64,000 nucleotides of DNA from Paenibacillus sp. 37. Its GTDB lineage: Bacteria > Bacillota > Bacilli > Paenibacillales > Paenibacillaceae. Within the stretch, counting starts at the first letter, position 1; every line of letters starts with the position of its first letter. This document shows, piece by piece, positions 51,975 through 60,652 of this stretch. The notes under the pieces were generated by a model. It made no database searches, was not told the DNA's origin, and saw only the letters and a program-made list of their open reading frames with translations. The stretch spans positions 5,208,001 to 5,272,000 of the forward strand of contig NZ_CP043761.1 of the NCBI RefSeq assembly GCF_008386395.1, given 5' to 3'. Both the position numbers and the translations under genes were made by a program.

Positions 51975-53654
51975 ATGGATCTGCAACAGTTATTGACTAT
52001 CCCCATTCTCTCCAAAGCAAAGGTTATTGCCGGACATCGCGGACTAGATCGCTTGGTGCAATCGATTAATATTATGGACGCGCCAGATATTGTACAATTC
52101 CTGAAACCCGGAGATATGCTGCTGACCAACGGTTATATCCTGAAAGACCGGCCCGAAGCTCATCTTGGATTCATTACTGACATGCATGCGATTGGTTGTG
52201 CGGCGCTTGCTGTCAAGACACAGCGCTTCTCTCTTGAATTATCTCCGCAACTGCTCGAGACAGCGGACAGGCTGGGCTTCCCGATCATTGAGCTGTCTGA
52301 GATAGACAATACACTCGGTGAAATATTTCAACATTCGATCAGTGCCATCCTACAGAACAAAACCCATGAGCTCCACTATGCCTTGTCTATTCACAAGCAA
52401 TTTTCCACGATGGTGATGCAAGGAAAAGGCATCCCCTCTATCGTAGATACGTTGTCTCAGTTGTTATCCTCACCTGTACTGCTGCTTGGCTCCAAGAAAC
52501 AGATTACGGCCAGCTCCCATTATGCAGAACAGATGGATGACCAGTCTCTCGCCGCACCCTTACTGACATTTATAGATGAGCACCCTTCCTTCCATACCAC
52601 AATCTCAATCTGTCTGCTTACCGCTGAGAAATATCGACATGCCGAGTTTCATCCCATCTTCACGGATCGGCACGAGGGCTATTTGATCGCACTATACGAC
52701 AGTTCCGCAAGCTCTAAGCTCTCCACTCTGGCACTGGAACAAGCCGTCAATGTAATCGGTCTGGAGTTAACCAAGAAGCAAGCGGTCAAGGAACGCTCCC
52801 GCCGTTACAAAAATGAATATTTCTCCGATCTCATTCAAGGCTTCATTCGTTCGGAACAAGAAGCGCTGCATCGCGGCAAGAAATACGGGCTGCAGGCAAA
52901 AGGAAGTTCCGTTCTCATCATCGCCAAGATGGATGAACCTTTAACGAACAAACCTAATCACATTCTCACTCCCTCAGGAGAAGAGCGGTTCATCTCGGAA
53001 CGAGACGCTAATTACGAGCTGATTAAGCAGGAGTTCACCAAACTGGATCTTTCTTTTGTCATGTTCACGAAGAATGACCAGTTCGGCATACTCGTCTTTT
53101 TGGCCGAATCATCTTGGGATGAACACACTGTTATTCAGCAGCTTGAGTGGATTGCGGGCAATCTGTATATGGCGTCGCAGCTTAGTCTTTCTTTCGGAAT
53201 AGGCAATCCCTACACGAATGTACTGGATATCGGGCTTTCCTACAAGGAAGCAGTCAAGGCACTTCAATCCGGCTATCAGATGCGAAAGACCCGCTTCGCC
53301 CATTCCTATCAGACGATGGATATAAGTCGCCTGCTGCGTATGATTCCCCACGATGAAATGTTGCAGTTCCATCAAGAAACCTTTAAACCCTTCGAAGGCC
53401 GAGATCCAAACGAGCGCAGCGAGCTTATGAAAACTTTGTCCTCTTTCTATGAGAATCATTGCCAGATCGTCGATACAGCGAAAGAGCTGTTTGTACATCG
53501 CAATACAGTGATCTATAGGTTGGAGAAATGTGAGAAACTAACCGGCAGGAACATCAAGGACCCGATGGAGAGCCTGCGCTTCCGTCTGGCCTTTGCACTG
53601 GAGTCGCTGCTGAATGTTAATTCAGCCCTTAGCGAAGCTGATCATACGTCTTGA
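51975..53654 (+). CDS. PucR/CdaR-family transcriptional activator
   Basis: About 559 residues. The N-terminal PucR domain is seen as LTIPILSKAKVIAGHRGLDR and VQFLKPGDMLLTNGYIL. A GGDEF-like CdaR middle region follows, then the C-terminal helix-turn-helix (ENHCQIVDTAKELFVHRNTV, IYRLEKCEKLTGRNI). PucR-type activators switch on purine or other nitrogen catabolism genes in response to a pathway intermediate. GGTGGG precedes the ATG at 51975; an in-frame ATG at 51930 would add 15 residues. It is 230 bp upstream of an ABC importer/amidase operon, which is its likely target. Confidence 0.9.
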   Translation: MDLQQLLTIPILSKAKVIAGHRGLDRLVQSINIMDAPDIVQFLKPGDMLLTNGYILKDRPEAHLGFITDMHAIGCAALAVKTQRFSLELSPQLLETADRLGFPIIELSEIDNTLGEIFQHSISAILQNKTHELHYALSIHKQFSTMVMQGKGIPSIVDTLSQLLSSPVLLLGSKKQITASSHYAEQMDDQSLAAPLLTFIDEHPSFHTTISICLLTAEKYRHAEFHPIFTDRHEGYLIALYDSSASSKLSTLALEQAVNVIGLELTKKQAVKERSRRYKNEYFSDLIQGFIRSEQEALHRGKKYGLQAKGSSVLIIAKMDEPLTNKPNHILTPSGEERFISERDANYELIKQEFTKLDLSFVMFTKNDQFGILVFLAESSWDEHTVIQQLEWIAGNLYMASQLSLSFGIGNPYTNVLDIGLSYKEAVKALQSGYQMRKTRFAHSYQTMDISRLLRMIPHDEMLQFHQETFKPFEGRDPNERSELMKTLSSFYENHCQIVDTAKELFVHRNTVIYRLEKCEKLTGRNIKDPMESLRFRLAFALESLLNVNSALSEADHTS

Positions 53655-53657
53655 ACG

Positions 53658-53692
53658 GAGAGCGTGTCATGTATAATGACACGCTCTTTTGT
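53658..53692 (+). terminator. Terminator of the PucR gene
   Basis: GAGCGTGTCAT and ATGACACGCTC with TTTT after, loop of four bases. Confidence 0.88.
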
Positions 53693-53885
53693 TTTTCTTT
53701 TCATATCCAATCTTCAATTGTTCATTTTAACTGATTTAATTGTATTTTTATGTTCAAAGTAACTAATGACAACAGGACCCACAGTCTATATGATTAGGAA
53801 TATATTAATTAATGTCACTTTAATTAACATCAAATCACATCAAGAAACAAACCATTATCAGGCTGTAGGAAAGGGGCTACCTATC

Positions 53886-54662
53886 ATGGCTATACAGATA
53901 CAAGGCGTATCCAAATCATTTGTCAGTGCAACCGGAGAAGATATTCAAGTACTCGCTGAGGTTTCGATGCAAATCAAGAAACAGGAGTTCTTCAGTATCG
54001 TAGGACCGAGCGGCTGTGGCAAGAGTACGATCTTCAATATTATCGCGGGTCTGCTTAAGCCAACGAATGGCAAGGTTATCGTCTGTGGCGAAGAGATCAA
54101 TCAGACCACCGGGCATGTCGGCTATATGATGCAGAAGGATCTGTTGCTGCCTTGGAGAAGCATCTTGGACAATGTCACGCTAGGCTTGGAAGTGAAGGGC
54201 ATGTCCAAAAAGGATCGCGGCGATATTGCCATGGATTATCTGGATCGTTATGGCCTGGCTTCATTCGCAGAAGCCTATCCGTCCACACTATCAGGCGGTA
54301 TGCGCCAACGTGTAGCCCTCATACGTACCCTCGTTACCCAGCCCGATATTATACTACTGGACGAACCCTTCTCCGCACTGGATTATCAGACCAGACTCAT
54401 TCTGGAAGATGAAATCTTGTCCATCCTGAAATCCGAGGGCAAGACAGGCGTGCTTATCACTCATGACATTGAGGAAGCCATCGCCATCTCCGACCGCATT
54501 GCCGTCATGAGCAAACGACCAACAACCGTGAAGCAAGTGTATGACATTGGTCTCGCCTCGCAATATGGCTCAGCATTGAAAGCCCGCTCCGACCACAAGT
54601 TCAAACAGTATTTTGAATCGATCTGGTCAGAGCTTGATATCCAAATGGGGAGGATCAGCTAA
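53886..54662 (+). CDS. ABC transporter ATPase, SsuB/TauB/ThiZ type
   Basis: 258 residues. Walker A VGPSGCGKSTIFNII, Q-loop at MMQKDLLLPWRS, signature [12 protein letters not shown], Walker B DIILLDEPFSALDY, H-loop VLITHDIEEAI. The DLLLPWRSI motif is typical of nitrate/sulfonate/pyrimidine importers. GGAAAGGGG precedes the ATG at 53886; a longer frame back to 53766 has no site and no homology. Its stop codon shares a base with the start of the permease gene, so the two are coupled. Confidence 0.94.
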   Translation: MAIQIQGVSKSFVSATGEDIQVLAEVSMQIKKQEFFSIVGPSGCGKSTIFNIIAGLLKPTNGKVIVCGEEINQTTGHVGYMMQKDLLLPWRSILDNVTLGLEVKGMSKKDRGDIAMDYLDRYGLASFAEAYPSTLSGGMRQRVALIRTLVTQPDIILLDEPFSALDYQTRLILEDEILSILKSEGKTGVLITHDIEEAIAISDRIAVMSKRPTTVKQVYDIGLASQYGSALKARSDHKFKQYFESIWSELDIQMGRIS

Positions 54663-55528
54663 TGAAGAGCACATCACCTGAAATTACCCTTACCGGAAAA
54701 CCTGCTGGAGTTGTGAAGAGCAAACGCAGACAGTCCACCTTCTCCAAAGAATGGCTAACCACGATGCTATGGAGATTCATTATTGTAGCGGTCATCCTGG
54801 TGATCTGGGAATCCGCTGTTCGTTTGGAGCTGGTTAACGGATTCCTCATGGGATCACCAAGCGCAATTCTGGATGCCGCCATCACGATGGCCAGCTCAGG
54901 GCAACTGCTTACAGATGCTTTTGCAACGGTGAATGCCACTGTTATCGGCTTCGTAGCAGGAAGCTTAATCGGCTCGTTGGCAGGATTGCTCATGTGGTAT
55001 TCCAAATCTGTTGCCCGTGTACTCGATCCCTTCATCGTAGCTATGAACGGTATCCCGAAAATTGCACTTGCCCCCATGATTATTATCTGGTTCGGTTCAG
55101 GCATCTTCTCCAAGATTGCTCTCGCCTCTGTCGCAACGTTTATCGTAGCGCTATTATCCGCCTACCAAGCGACTCATCAGATCGACGAATCCCAGATTAA
55201 TCTGATGAAATCCTTCGGTGCAAAAAAATCACAAATTTTCCGCAAAATTATCGTTCCTTCCTCTCTGCCATGGATCATCTCGGCCTTCCGGATCAATATT
55301 GGTTTGGCATTAGTGTCTGTCGTAGGTGGAGAATTCATCTCTTCTGACAAAGGACTCGGACATATGGTATTCGTCGAAGGTAACCTGTTCAACCTTCCAG
55401 CCGTATGGGTTGGCGTGTTCATGCTGATGCTGGTTGCCATGTTCCTTTACACCTGTGTCGGTTATATCGAATCTCGTCTCCTCCCATGGAATGACAACAA
55501 GAGCAGCAGCAAATCTACATCTGTCTAA
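54662..55528 (+). CDS. ABC transporter permease, SsuC/TauC/ThiX type
   Basis: 288 residues with about six spans. The EAA-type loop is QINLMKSFGAKKSQIFRKII, and the sequence WESAVRLELVNGFLMGSPSA near the start is typical of nitrate/taurine-type permeases. It forms a homodimer with the ATPase encoded upstream and receives ligand from the lipoprotein encoded at 55582. Its ATG lies in the stop of the preceding gene. Confidence 0.93.
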   Translation: MKSTSPEITLTGKPAGVVKSKRRQSTFSKEWLTTMLWRFIIVAVILVIWESAVRLELVNGFLMGSPSAILDAAITMASSGQLLTDAFATVNATVIGFVAGSLIGSLAGLLMWYSKSVARVLDPFIVAMNGIPKIALAPMIIIWFGSGIFSKIALASVATFIVALLSAYQATHQIDESQINLMKSFGAKKSQIFRKIIVPSSLPWIISAFRINIGLALVSVVGGEFISSDKGLGHMVFVEGNLFNLPAVWVGVFMLMLVAMFLYTCVGYIESRLLPWNDNKSSSKSTSV

Positions 55529-55581
55529 GCTGACCCACAACGACTAACTTAACTATGACCATTAAAGGGGCCTGATGACTA

Positions 55582-56610
55582 ATGCGTACATTCAAAAAGA
55601 TAGCTATCCTAGCAACGATGACGGTGATATTGACCACACTACTCAGTGCATGCGGAAGCAATGCCGCAACACCTGCAAGTGGCGGAGGTACATCCAGTAG
55701 TGAGGGGCAAGATGCTACGAAGGTGGATAAAATCATGGTGTCCGAGGTGTATCACAATCTGCTCTACCTTCCGCTCTATGTAGCGAATAACCAAGGATTT
55801 CTAAAGGAGAATCGCATTGAGCTAACCTCCATCCGCGCTGCCGGAAGTGGACCAACAGCATTGTCTTCGGTCATCTCACGCGAGTCTGCATTCTCCTTCC
55901 ACGGTCCTGAGCATGTCGCATTCGCGAATGCAAAGGGCGGCGATGCTCGCTCACTGGTCCTTCTGTCCGGCAGTGCTCCTGTTTGGGCGGTTGCACGAGA
56001 AGGAGTAACGGTGGACTCAACAGAGGATTTCAAAGGTAAAACCATTGTTGTAGGTTTGGCACCTACAAGCTCCAACAGCTTACTGCGGAAGCTTTTCGCT
56101 GACAACAACATTGATATTGACAAAGACGTGACGATCACCGAGGTTCAGAATGGCTCCGAGCTTGGTGCTGTATTAGCCGGCAAAGCCGATATTGCTATCG
56201 TTTACGAACCCCAACTGGATCAAGGCGTCGCAGAGGGGCTGCATATCGTCCATGATTTCACGAAGGATTATCCTGACTTCGCCTTTGCAACGATGAATAC
56301 AACCGCAAGCTTCATTGAGGAGAATCCTGATCTCACCCAGCGCTTCGTCACCTCCATCGAGCAAGCCCTGGACTATATTCAATCCAATCCTGATGGTGCC
56401 AAAGCAGTCGCTGTGAAGGAGTTCCCCAATCTGGACAAAGAAGTCGTGGAACAAGCCGTACAACGTATGATTGACAGCAAGGTATACCCTGCTGAGGGGC
56501 TCATCAACGAATCAGCTTTTAACACCGCAATCGATATGCAGCGCTTCATCGGCAATCTGAAGGAAAAACTCACTTATGAGGATATTATCGATTCAAGCTT
56601 CACCAAATAG
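55582..56610 (+). CDS. NMT1/TauA-type solute-binding lipoprotein
   Basis: 342 residues. Signal peptide with lipobox LLSACG. The fold is of the NMT1/THI5-like type: KIMVSEVYHNLLYLPLYVAN, NRIELTSIRAAGSGPTALSS, GKTIVVGLAPTSSNSLLRKL, AGKADIAIVYEPQLDQG. Ligands of this family include pyrimidines, thiamine precursors, sulfonates and aromatic amides. AAAGGGG precedes the ATG. The coupled amidase suggests an amide- or ring-containing nitrogen compound, which is inference. Confidence 0.92.
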   Translation: MRTFKKIAILATMTVILTTLLSACGSNAATPASGGGTSSSEGQDATKVDKIMVSEVYHNLLYLPLYVANNQGFLKENRIELTSIRAAGSGPTALSSVISRESAFSFHGPEHVAFANAKGGDARSLVLLSGSAPVWAVAREGVTVDSTEDFKGKTIVVGLAPTSSNSLLRKLFADNNIDIDKDVTITEVQNGSELGAVLAGKADIAIVYEPQLDQGVAEGLHIVHDFTKDYPDFAFATMNTTASFIEENPDLTQRFVTSIEQALDYIQSNPDGAKAVAVKEFPNLDKEVVEQAVQRMIDSKVYPAEGLINESAFNTAIDMQRFIGNLKEKLTYEDIIDSSFTK

Positions 56611-56621
56611 AGAGAGAAAGG

Positions 56622-56807
56622 GTGATTACTCTGAAACAGGACGACTATCTCACACACCGCCGTACGGAAAATGCGAAATACACGAACGGAGTTATTACGA
56701 GCGAGGAGCTTGATCTATTTACAGCCGACTTAGAGCTCATTCGAGGTTTCAAGTTGCCAGAAGAAGTCGGCCCCAATGCTCCGCATAGGAGGGTGCCTCT
56801 GCGATGA
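56622..56807 (+). CDS. Small protein coupled to the amidase (about 60 residues)
   Basis: The frame ends TGA at 56805-56807, four bases into the amidase ATG (ATGA overlap). It reads LKQDDYLTHRRTENAKYTNG, then ITSEELDLFTADLELIRGFK and a Pro/Arg-rich tail. The first possible start is GTG at 56622. The AAAGGGTGAT sequence, however, is best placed for a CTG at 56631, giving 58 residues. Its place just before an AtzE/GatA-type amidase resembles AtzG or GatC subunits, but I see no clear sequence match to either. It may be a stabilising partner of the amidase. Confidence 0.6.
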   Translation: MITLKQDDYLTHRRTENAKYTNGVITSEELDLFTADLELIRGFKLPEEVGPNAPHRRVPLR

Positions 56808-58180
56808 TTACGAAACCACTGAACGAACTGACGATTACGGAAGCCGCAACATTGATTAAAAACAAGACGATATCTCCTGTTGAGCTTACAGAGTCCTATT
56901 TGAAACGAATTGAGAATGTAGAGCCTGCTGTGCAAGCCTTCGTCACGGTCACCGCGGAACAAGCATTGCAGGCCGCAAAAGAGTCTGAGCGTAAGCTAAT
57001 GAATGGCAACTATCTCGGCCCTCTGCATGGCATTCCCTATGGAGCCAAAGACATTATCCATACCGCTGGCATACGCACCTCGGCTGGATCTAGTACCTAT
57101 CCTGACTTCGTACCAGAGACGAATGCTACTGTGATAGATAAGCTACACGCTGCGGGCGCTATCCTGCTCGGCAAGACAACAACGACGGAATATGCCTTCC
57201 AGGGAGGAGAAGCACCAACCCGCAACCCGTGGAATCTGGAGCACACCCCAGGTGGTTCCAGTTCAGGCTCCGCCGCTGCTGTAGCTGCTGGTATGGCCTC
57301 CTTCACTCTCGGAACTCAGACCTTTGGATCTCTGCTCAGACCCGCAGCTTACAATGGATTAACCTGTATGAAGCCAACTTACGGCAGGGTTAGCCGTAAC
57401 GGTGTCATCACAGCCAGTTGGAGTCTGGATCATATTGGCGCCTTCACTCGATCCGCACAAGATAACGCGATCGTTCTGGAAGCGATGGCCGGGCAGGATG
57501 AGTTGGACCCCTTCACACTTCCTCACGGCAAGCCAGACTTAACAAGCGCTCTTGAGCATCCTATTTCGGGAATGGTGATCGGCCTGCCGAGCAACTTCTT
57601 CCAGACCGATGAACCGGCGATCTTGTTAGCTGTAGAGTCGGCACTCGCTGTACTTGAGAAGCTGGGCATGCAATGGAAGAAAGTTGATCTGCCTTCTTAT
57701 ATGGAAGAGACCATTGCTGCTCATCGTACGGTTATGCGGGCAGAAGCTGCCGCCTTCCATCAGGAACGCTTTGCGGAAGCCTCTGATCGCTACGGTCACA
57801 CGATGCGGGAGCAGCTTGAACTCGGCTTTCAAACGAGTGCTGTTGATTATTTGCAGGCACAGCGCATTCGAACGATATTCCGCAGCGAGATGATGATGCT
57901 TTTCGATGAAGTGGATGTGTTATTGACTCCATCCACGCCGTATGTGGCCCCCTATGGCTACAAGACCGGTAGTCCCATTTTCAACGGACCTTTTACCAAT
58001 ACAGGACTACCTTCCATTACCGTTCCCATTGGGTTTGATCCTTCCTCAGCAAAGCCATTACCTATCGGCATGCAGCTTGCTGGTCCACTCCTGAGAGAAG
58101 ACCGCTTGTTGTGCATCGCCCATCATTATCAGCAGGCTACGAACTGGCATCAGTTAACAACCAATATACACCCTCACTAG
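56804..58180 (+). CDS. Amidase of the GatA/AtzE (amidase signature) family
   Basis: 458 residues, normal length. The catalytic Lys is in GPLHGIPYGAKDIIHTAGIR. The Gly/Ser-rich signature is PGGSSSGSAAAVAAGMASFT, followed by LGTQTFGSLLRPAAYNGL with the nucleophile Ser. The ending TNTGLPSITVPIGFD is also typical. It hydrolyses an amide in the cytoplasm, releasing ammonia or an amine. Its ATG overlaps the stop of the small protein at 56622. Operon context (PucR, importer, RidA) suggests use of the amide as a nitrogen source. Confidence 0.93.
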   Translation: MITKPLNELTITEAATLIKNKTISPVELTESYLKRIENVEPAVQAFVTVTAEQALQAAKESERKLMNGNYLGPLHGIPYGAKDIIHTAGIRTSAGSSTYPDFVPETNATVIDKLHAAGAILLGKTTTTEYAFQGGEAPTRNPWNLEHTPGGSSSGSAAAVAAGMASFTLGTQTFGSLLRPAAYNGLTCMKPTYGRVSRNGVITASWSLDHIGAFTRSAQDNAIVLEAMAGQDELDPFTLPHGKPDLTSALEHPISGMVIGLPSNFFQTDEPAILLAVESALAVLEKLGMQWKKVDLPSYMEETIAAHRTVMRAEAAAFHQERFAEASDRYGHTMREQLELGFQTSAVDYLQAQRIRTIFRSEMMMLFDEVDVLLTPSTPYVAPYGYKTGSPIFNGPFTNTGLPSITVPIGFDPSSAKPLPIGMQLAGPLLREDRLLCIAHHYQQATNWHQLTTNIHPH

Positions 58181-58199
58181 GAAAGGAATGATAACTTCT

Positions 58200-58586
58200 A
58201 TGTCTACCATCATACATGCAAGTACAGCACCCAAGTTCCCACTTCCTTTCTCCCACGCTGTCCGTGCAGGAGATATGGTCTACGTCGCAGGTCAAGTAGG
58301 CGTTGATCCACAGACCCTTGAGCCTATCGGCGGCATTAAGGAGCAGACTGAGCAGTGCATTCGCAATATCGAGGTTATCCTGCAAGAAGCCGGACTTACA
58401 CTGGATCATATCGTGAAGGCAACGACTCATCTGGCACGAGTGGAAGATCAGCCCGAATACAACGAAGTATATGCTCAAATGATTAAGCAACCCTATCCCG
58501 CCCGTATTACCGTATTCAGCGGGTTAGGTCCTTATTTAATTGAGATGGAAGTGCTGGCGTATGCGCCTTCTATTCGAGGAGAGTAG
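58200..58586 (+). CDS. RidA/YjgF-family protein
   Basis: 128 residues. Sequence STIIHASTAPKFPLPFSHAV, then VYVAGQVGVDPQTLEPIGGI, TEQCIRNIEVILQEAGLTLD and PARITVFSGLGPYLIEMEVL with the conserved Arg. Members are trimeric and deaminate reactive enamine/imine or carbamate intermediates; RutC in pyrimidine breakdown is one. GGAAAGG is near both an ATG at 58188 and one at 58200; homology starts at the second. It is the last gene of the PucR-linked operon. Confidence 0.92.
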   Translation: MSTIIHASTAPKFPLPFSHAVRAGDMVYVAGQVGVDPQTLEPIGGIKEQTEQCIRNIEVILQEAGLTLDHIVKATTHLARVEDQPEYNEVYAQMIKQPYPARITVFSGLGPYLIEMEVLAYAPSIRGE

Positions 58587-58596
58587 CACATCAACA

Positions 58597-58640
58597 AAGA
58601 GCACCTGAAGCCATAAATGGCTACAGGTGCTCACCTTTTT
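58597..58640 (+). terminator. Terminator of the amidase/RidA operon
   Basis: GAGCACCTG and inner AGCCA pair with TGGCT and CAGGTGCTC, followed by CCTTTTT. A second hairpin (AAGCCCG/CGGGTTT with TTCTC/GAGAA, 58643-58676) lies right after it and may serve the convergent chemoreceptor remnant. Confidence 0.85.
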
Positions 58641-58768
58641 GAAAAGCCCGGTTCTCTTTTGAGAAACGGGTTTCTTTCGTATTCATTTAACTGTGCAAAC
58701 TGAAGAAATTCTACGCTGTGTCTCACAGACTAGCTATACTGCTTCTCACTACGCAGGAGGCCGCTATG

Positions 58769-59765
58769 CTACTTTATTTTGAATCGGGATGATTCCTCGG
58801 CAAGTTGTTTGGTCAGTCCATCAATTCTCTGCACCATATCCGCCAAATGTTCTGTCATACCGGACTGCTCCTGCATCGTCGCTGTGACTTCTTCCACAGA
58901 CGCGGATACTTCTTCACCGGAAGCGGACAGATTCTGTGCAGCTCCAATGACGTCATCCTTATCACGTTCAATGGATTGGATCTCAGTGGCAATGGCCTGA
59001 ACCTGGCTCATCATCTCATTCATATTCTCGGTGACAAAATTGAATGTCTCCTTGGTCTGGCTCACACTGCTCTTATGCTGTTCCGCAATCTCCTCAATAG
59101 CCTGAACACTTCGGTTATTCTGCTCCACGTGATTAATTGTCTGCATTACAATTCGGTTGATATCCTCCGATTGCGCTGTCGTCTGCTCTGCCAGCTTGCG
59201 AATCTCGGAAGCAACCACGGCGAAGCCGCGCCCTTGCTCACCCGCTCTTGCAGCCTCAATGGAAGCATTCAACGCAAGTAATTTCGTCTGATTCGCAATT
59301 TCGGCAATGGTACCTGTAATCTGGTGAATGCCCGAGGAGCTTTCAGCGAGTTGCACTGTAATTTTGGAGATGTTGCCAACTTCAATCTCGTTCTGTCCGT
59401 TCACCGCAATGAGCGCATCGATAACTTCATGATTATTTTTGAATGCATCCGTAATTTCATCTGCCTTGAGCATAACGGACTGCGACATCTCATTTACGTT
59501 CTCAATCTTGTTACCAACATTCATGAATTTGTCCACTATGGCTTCCGTATCGTTCGCCTGGGACTCCATAGCTCGTGAAATCTCAAATGCTGTTGTCGTT
59601 GTTTCGGCAATAGTGGTCGAGGTTTGCTGAGTGGAATTTTCCAGCTCGGATGTACTTGTTTTCAGGATGCCGATGGAATGGTTCATGCTGGGAGATCAGT
59701 TGTTTATTGCCTGCTGCCATGGTATTGAAGCTGCTTTGGAAGTAGATAACTGTAGGTCCAAGGCC
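58769..59765 (-). pseudogene. Methyl-accepting chemotaxis protein, truncated and frameshifted
   Basis: The intact part (58769-59686) is the cytoplasmic signalling domain with the hairpin tip [20 protein letters not shown], then [20 protein letters not shown]. Just upstream, in another frame, lies the end of a HAMP segment ([19 protein letters not shown]). One extra base between CAG and ATG at about 59687 separates the two frames; removing it joins LISQ to MNHSIGIL. Everything before HAMP (ligand-binding domain and spans) is gone, and the DNA there is a remnant of another gene in the opposite direction. So the receptor is non-functional in its original form. Confidence 0.75.
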
Positions 59766-59776
59766 GGTGTTGACGA

Positions 59777-60070
59777 TTGGAAAATGTAAACTTTGGGTTA
59801 ATACAAAATATGACATCAACATCGGTCAATGGCTGTAATACATATCGTCCCCCGATTCTGACCATCGTATGGATCTCAAGACGAAGCTATAAGCTAACCA
59901 TAACGTTCATGAGCCTAGCTCTATTGTTTGGCATTGTGTTCTTTCAGAATTCCCTTGTCTTGTTTCACATCTTCATGTTGCTCTGTCTGTTGCTCCACAA
60001 GCCCAGCAAGGTGTATCTTAAGCAGGAAGGCCCTCCGCGAGAATACAACCAGGAGAATCTGCGGTTATAG
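59777..60070 (+). pseudogene. Small membrane protein, copy B, 5'-truncated remnant
   Basis: From about 59843 the frame reads RPPILTIVWISRRSYKLTIT, then FMSLALLFGIVFFQ and LCLLLHKPSKVYLKQEG, matching the second half of the proteins at 43167 and 60097. A little upstream in another frame INIGQWL, a stop and YISSP resemble the preceding family residues, so there is also a frameshift. The first span is missing. It meets the chemoreceptor remnant head to head. The reading frame to 60070 may still be translated but would not give a normal family member. Confidence 0.6.
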
Positions 60071-60096
60071 ATTCGAAGTAGAATAGGAGAAGTGGT

Positions 60097-60519
60097 ATGG
60101 TAAAAACAGCATTACCCACGCTATTAAATGTCGTGCGCATTTTATTGAGTGTAAAATTGATCTACGTGATTGTGTCCTTTATCGTGTTCCTCATCGATTT
60201 TAACCAGAATATGGAGGCCTATCTTGCTTTCTCACGCAAAGGAGATGATCTGGCTTACGCCTCTGGCGTAATCGTAGGCAGAATGTTGTTTATGATTGGA
60301 CCAAGCCTGCTCGCCGTTATATTCATTACCAAGAGAAAGTTCAAGCTCACCGTGACATTTCTAAGTTTGGCGCTACTTGTTGCTATTCCCAATGAAAGTA
60401 ACCTGTTTATCCTGATTCATCTCTTCGCCCTGCTCATCGTGCTCGTGCACCGTCCAAGCAAGTTGTATCTGAAACGGATGTATACTGGTGGCAATGAGGC
60501 AGCCGTTGAACAATCTTAA
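60097..60519 (+). CDS. Small membrane protein, copy C (intact)
   Basis: 140 residues with four spans: TLLNVVRILLSVKLIYVIVS, MLFMIGPSLLAVIFI, LTVTFLSLALLVAI and LFILIHLFALLIVLVH, ending HRPSKLYLKRM. It is a paralogue of the protein at 43167 (shared LNVVRILLS.K.IY.IVSF and FALL.VL.HRPSK). The ATG has AGGAGAAG upstream. It follows the truncated copy by 26 bp, so the two were a tandem pair. The family is unknown. Confidence 0.8.
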   Translation: MVKTALPTLLNVVRILLSVKLIYVIVSFIVFLIDFNQNMEAYLAFSRKGDDLAYASGVIVGRMLFMIGPSLLAVIFITKRKFKLTVTFLSLALLVAIPNESNLFILIHLFALLIVLVHRPSKLYLKRMYTGGNEAAVEQS

Positions 60520-60579
60520 AGTGCTCGCAAGACATGATCTGGAATATACCGTTGAAGGTACAATAGATGATGTTAAAAT

Positions 60580-60623
60580 AAAAACAAGGACTTTCCTCAG
60601 AAGTACAGGAAGGTCCTTGTTTA
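60580..60623. terminator. Bidirectional terminator
   Basis: AAACAAGGAC and inner TTCCT pair with AGGAA and GTCCTTGTTT. It lies between the membrane-protein gene and the convergent dehydrogenase gene. Confidence 0.85.
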
Positions 60624-60652
60624 CTACATTCACTATATAAGTGAATTTCCAA

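Noticed and set aside
53766..53885. N-terminal extension of the SsuB-type ATPase
   Set aside because: No ribosome site and no homology. GGAAAGGGG precedes the ATG at 53886.
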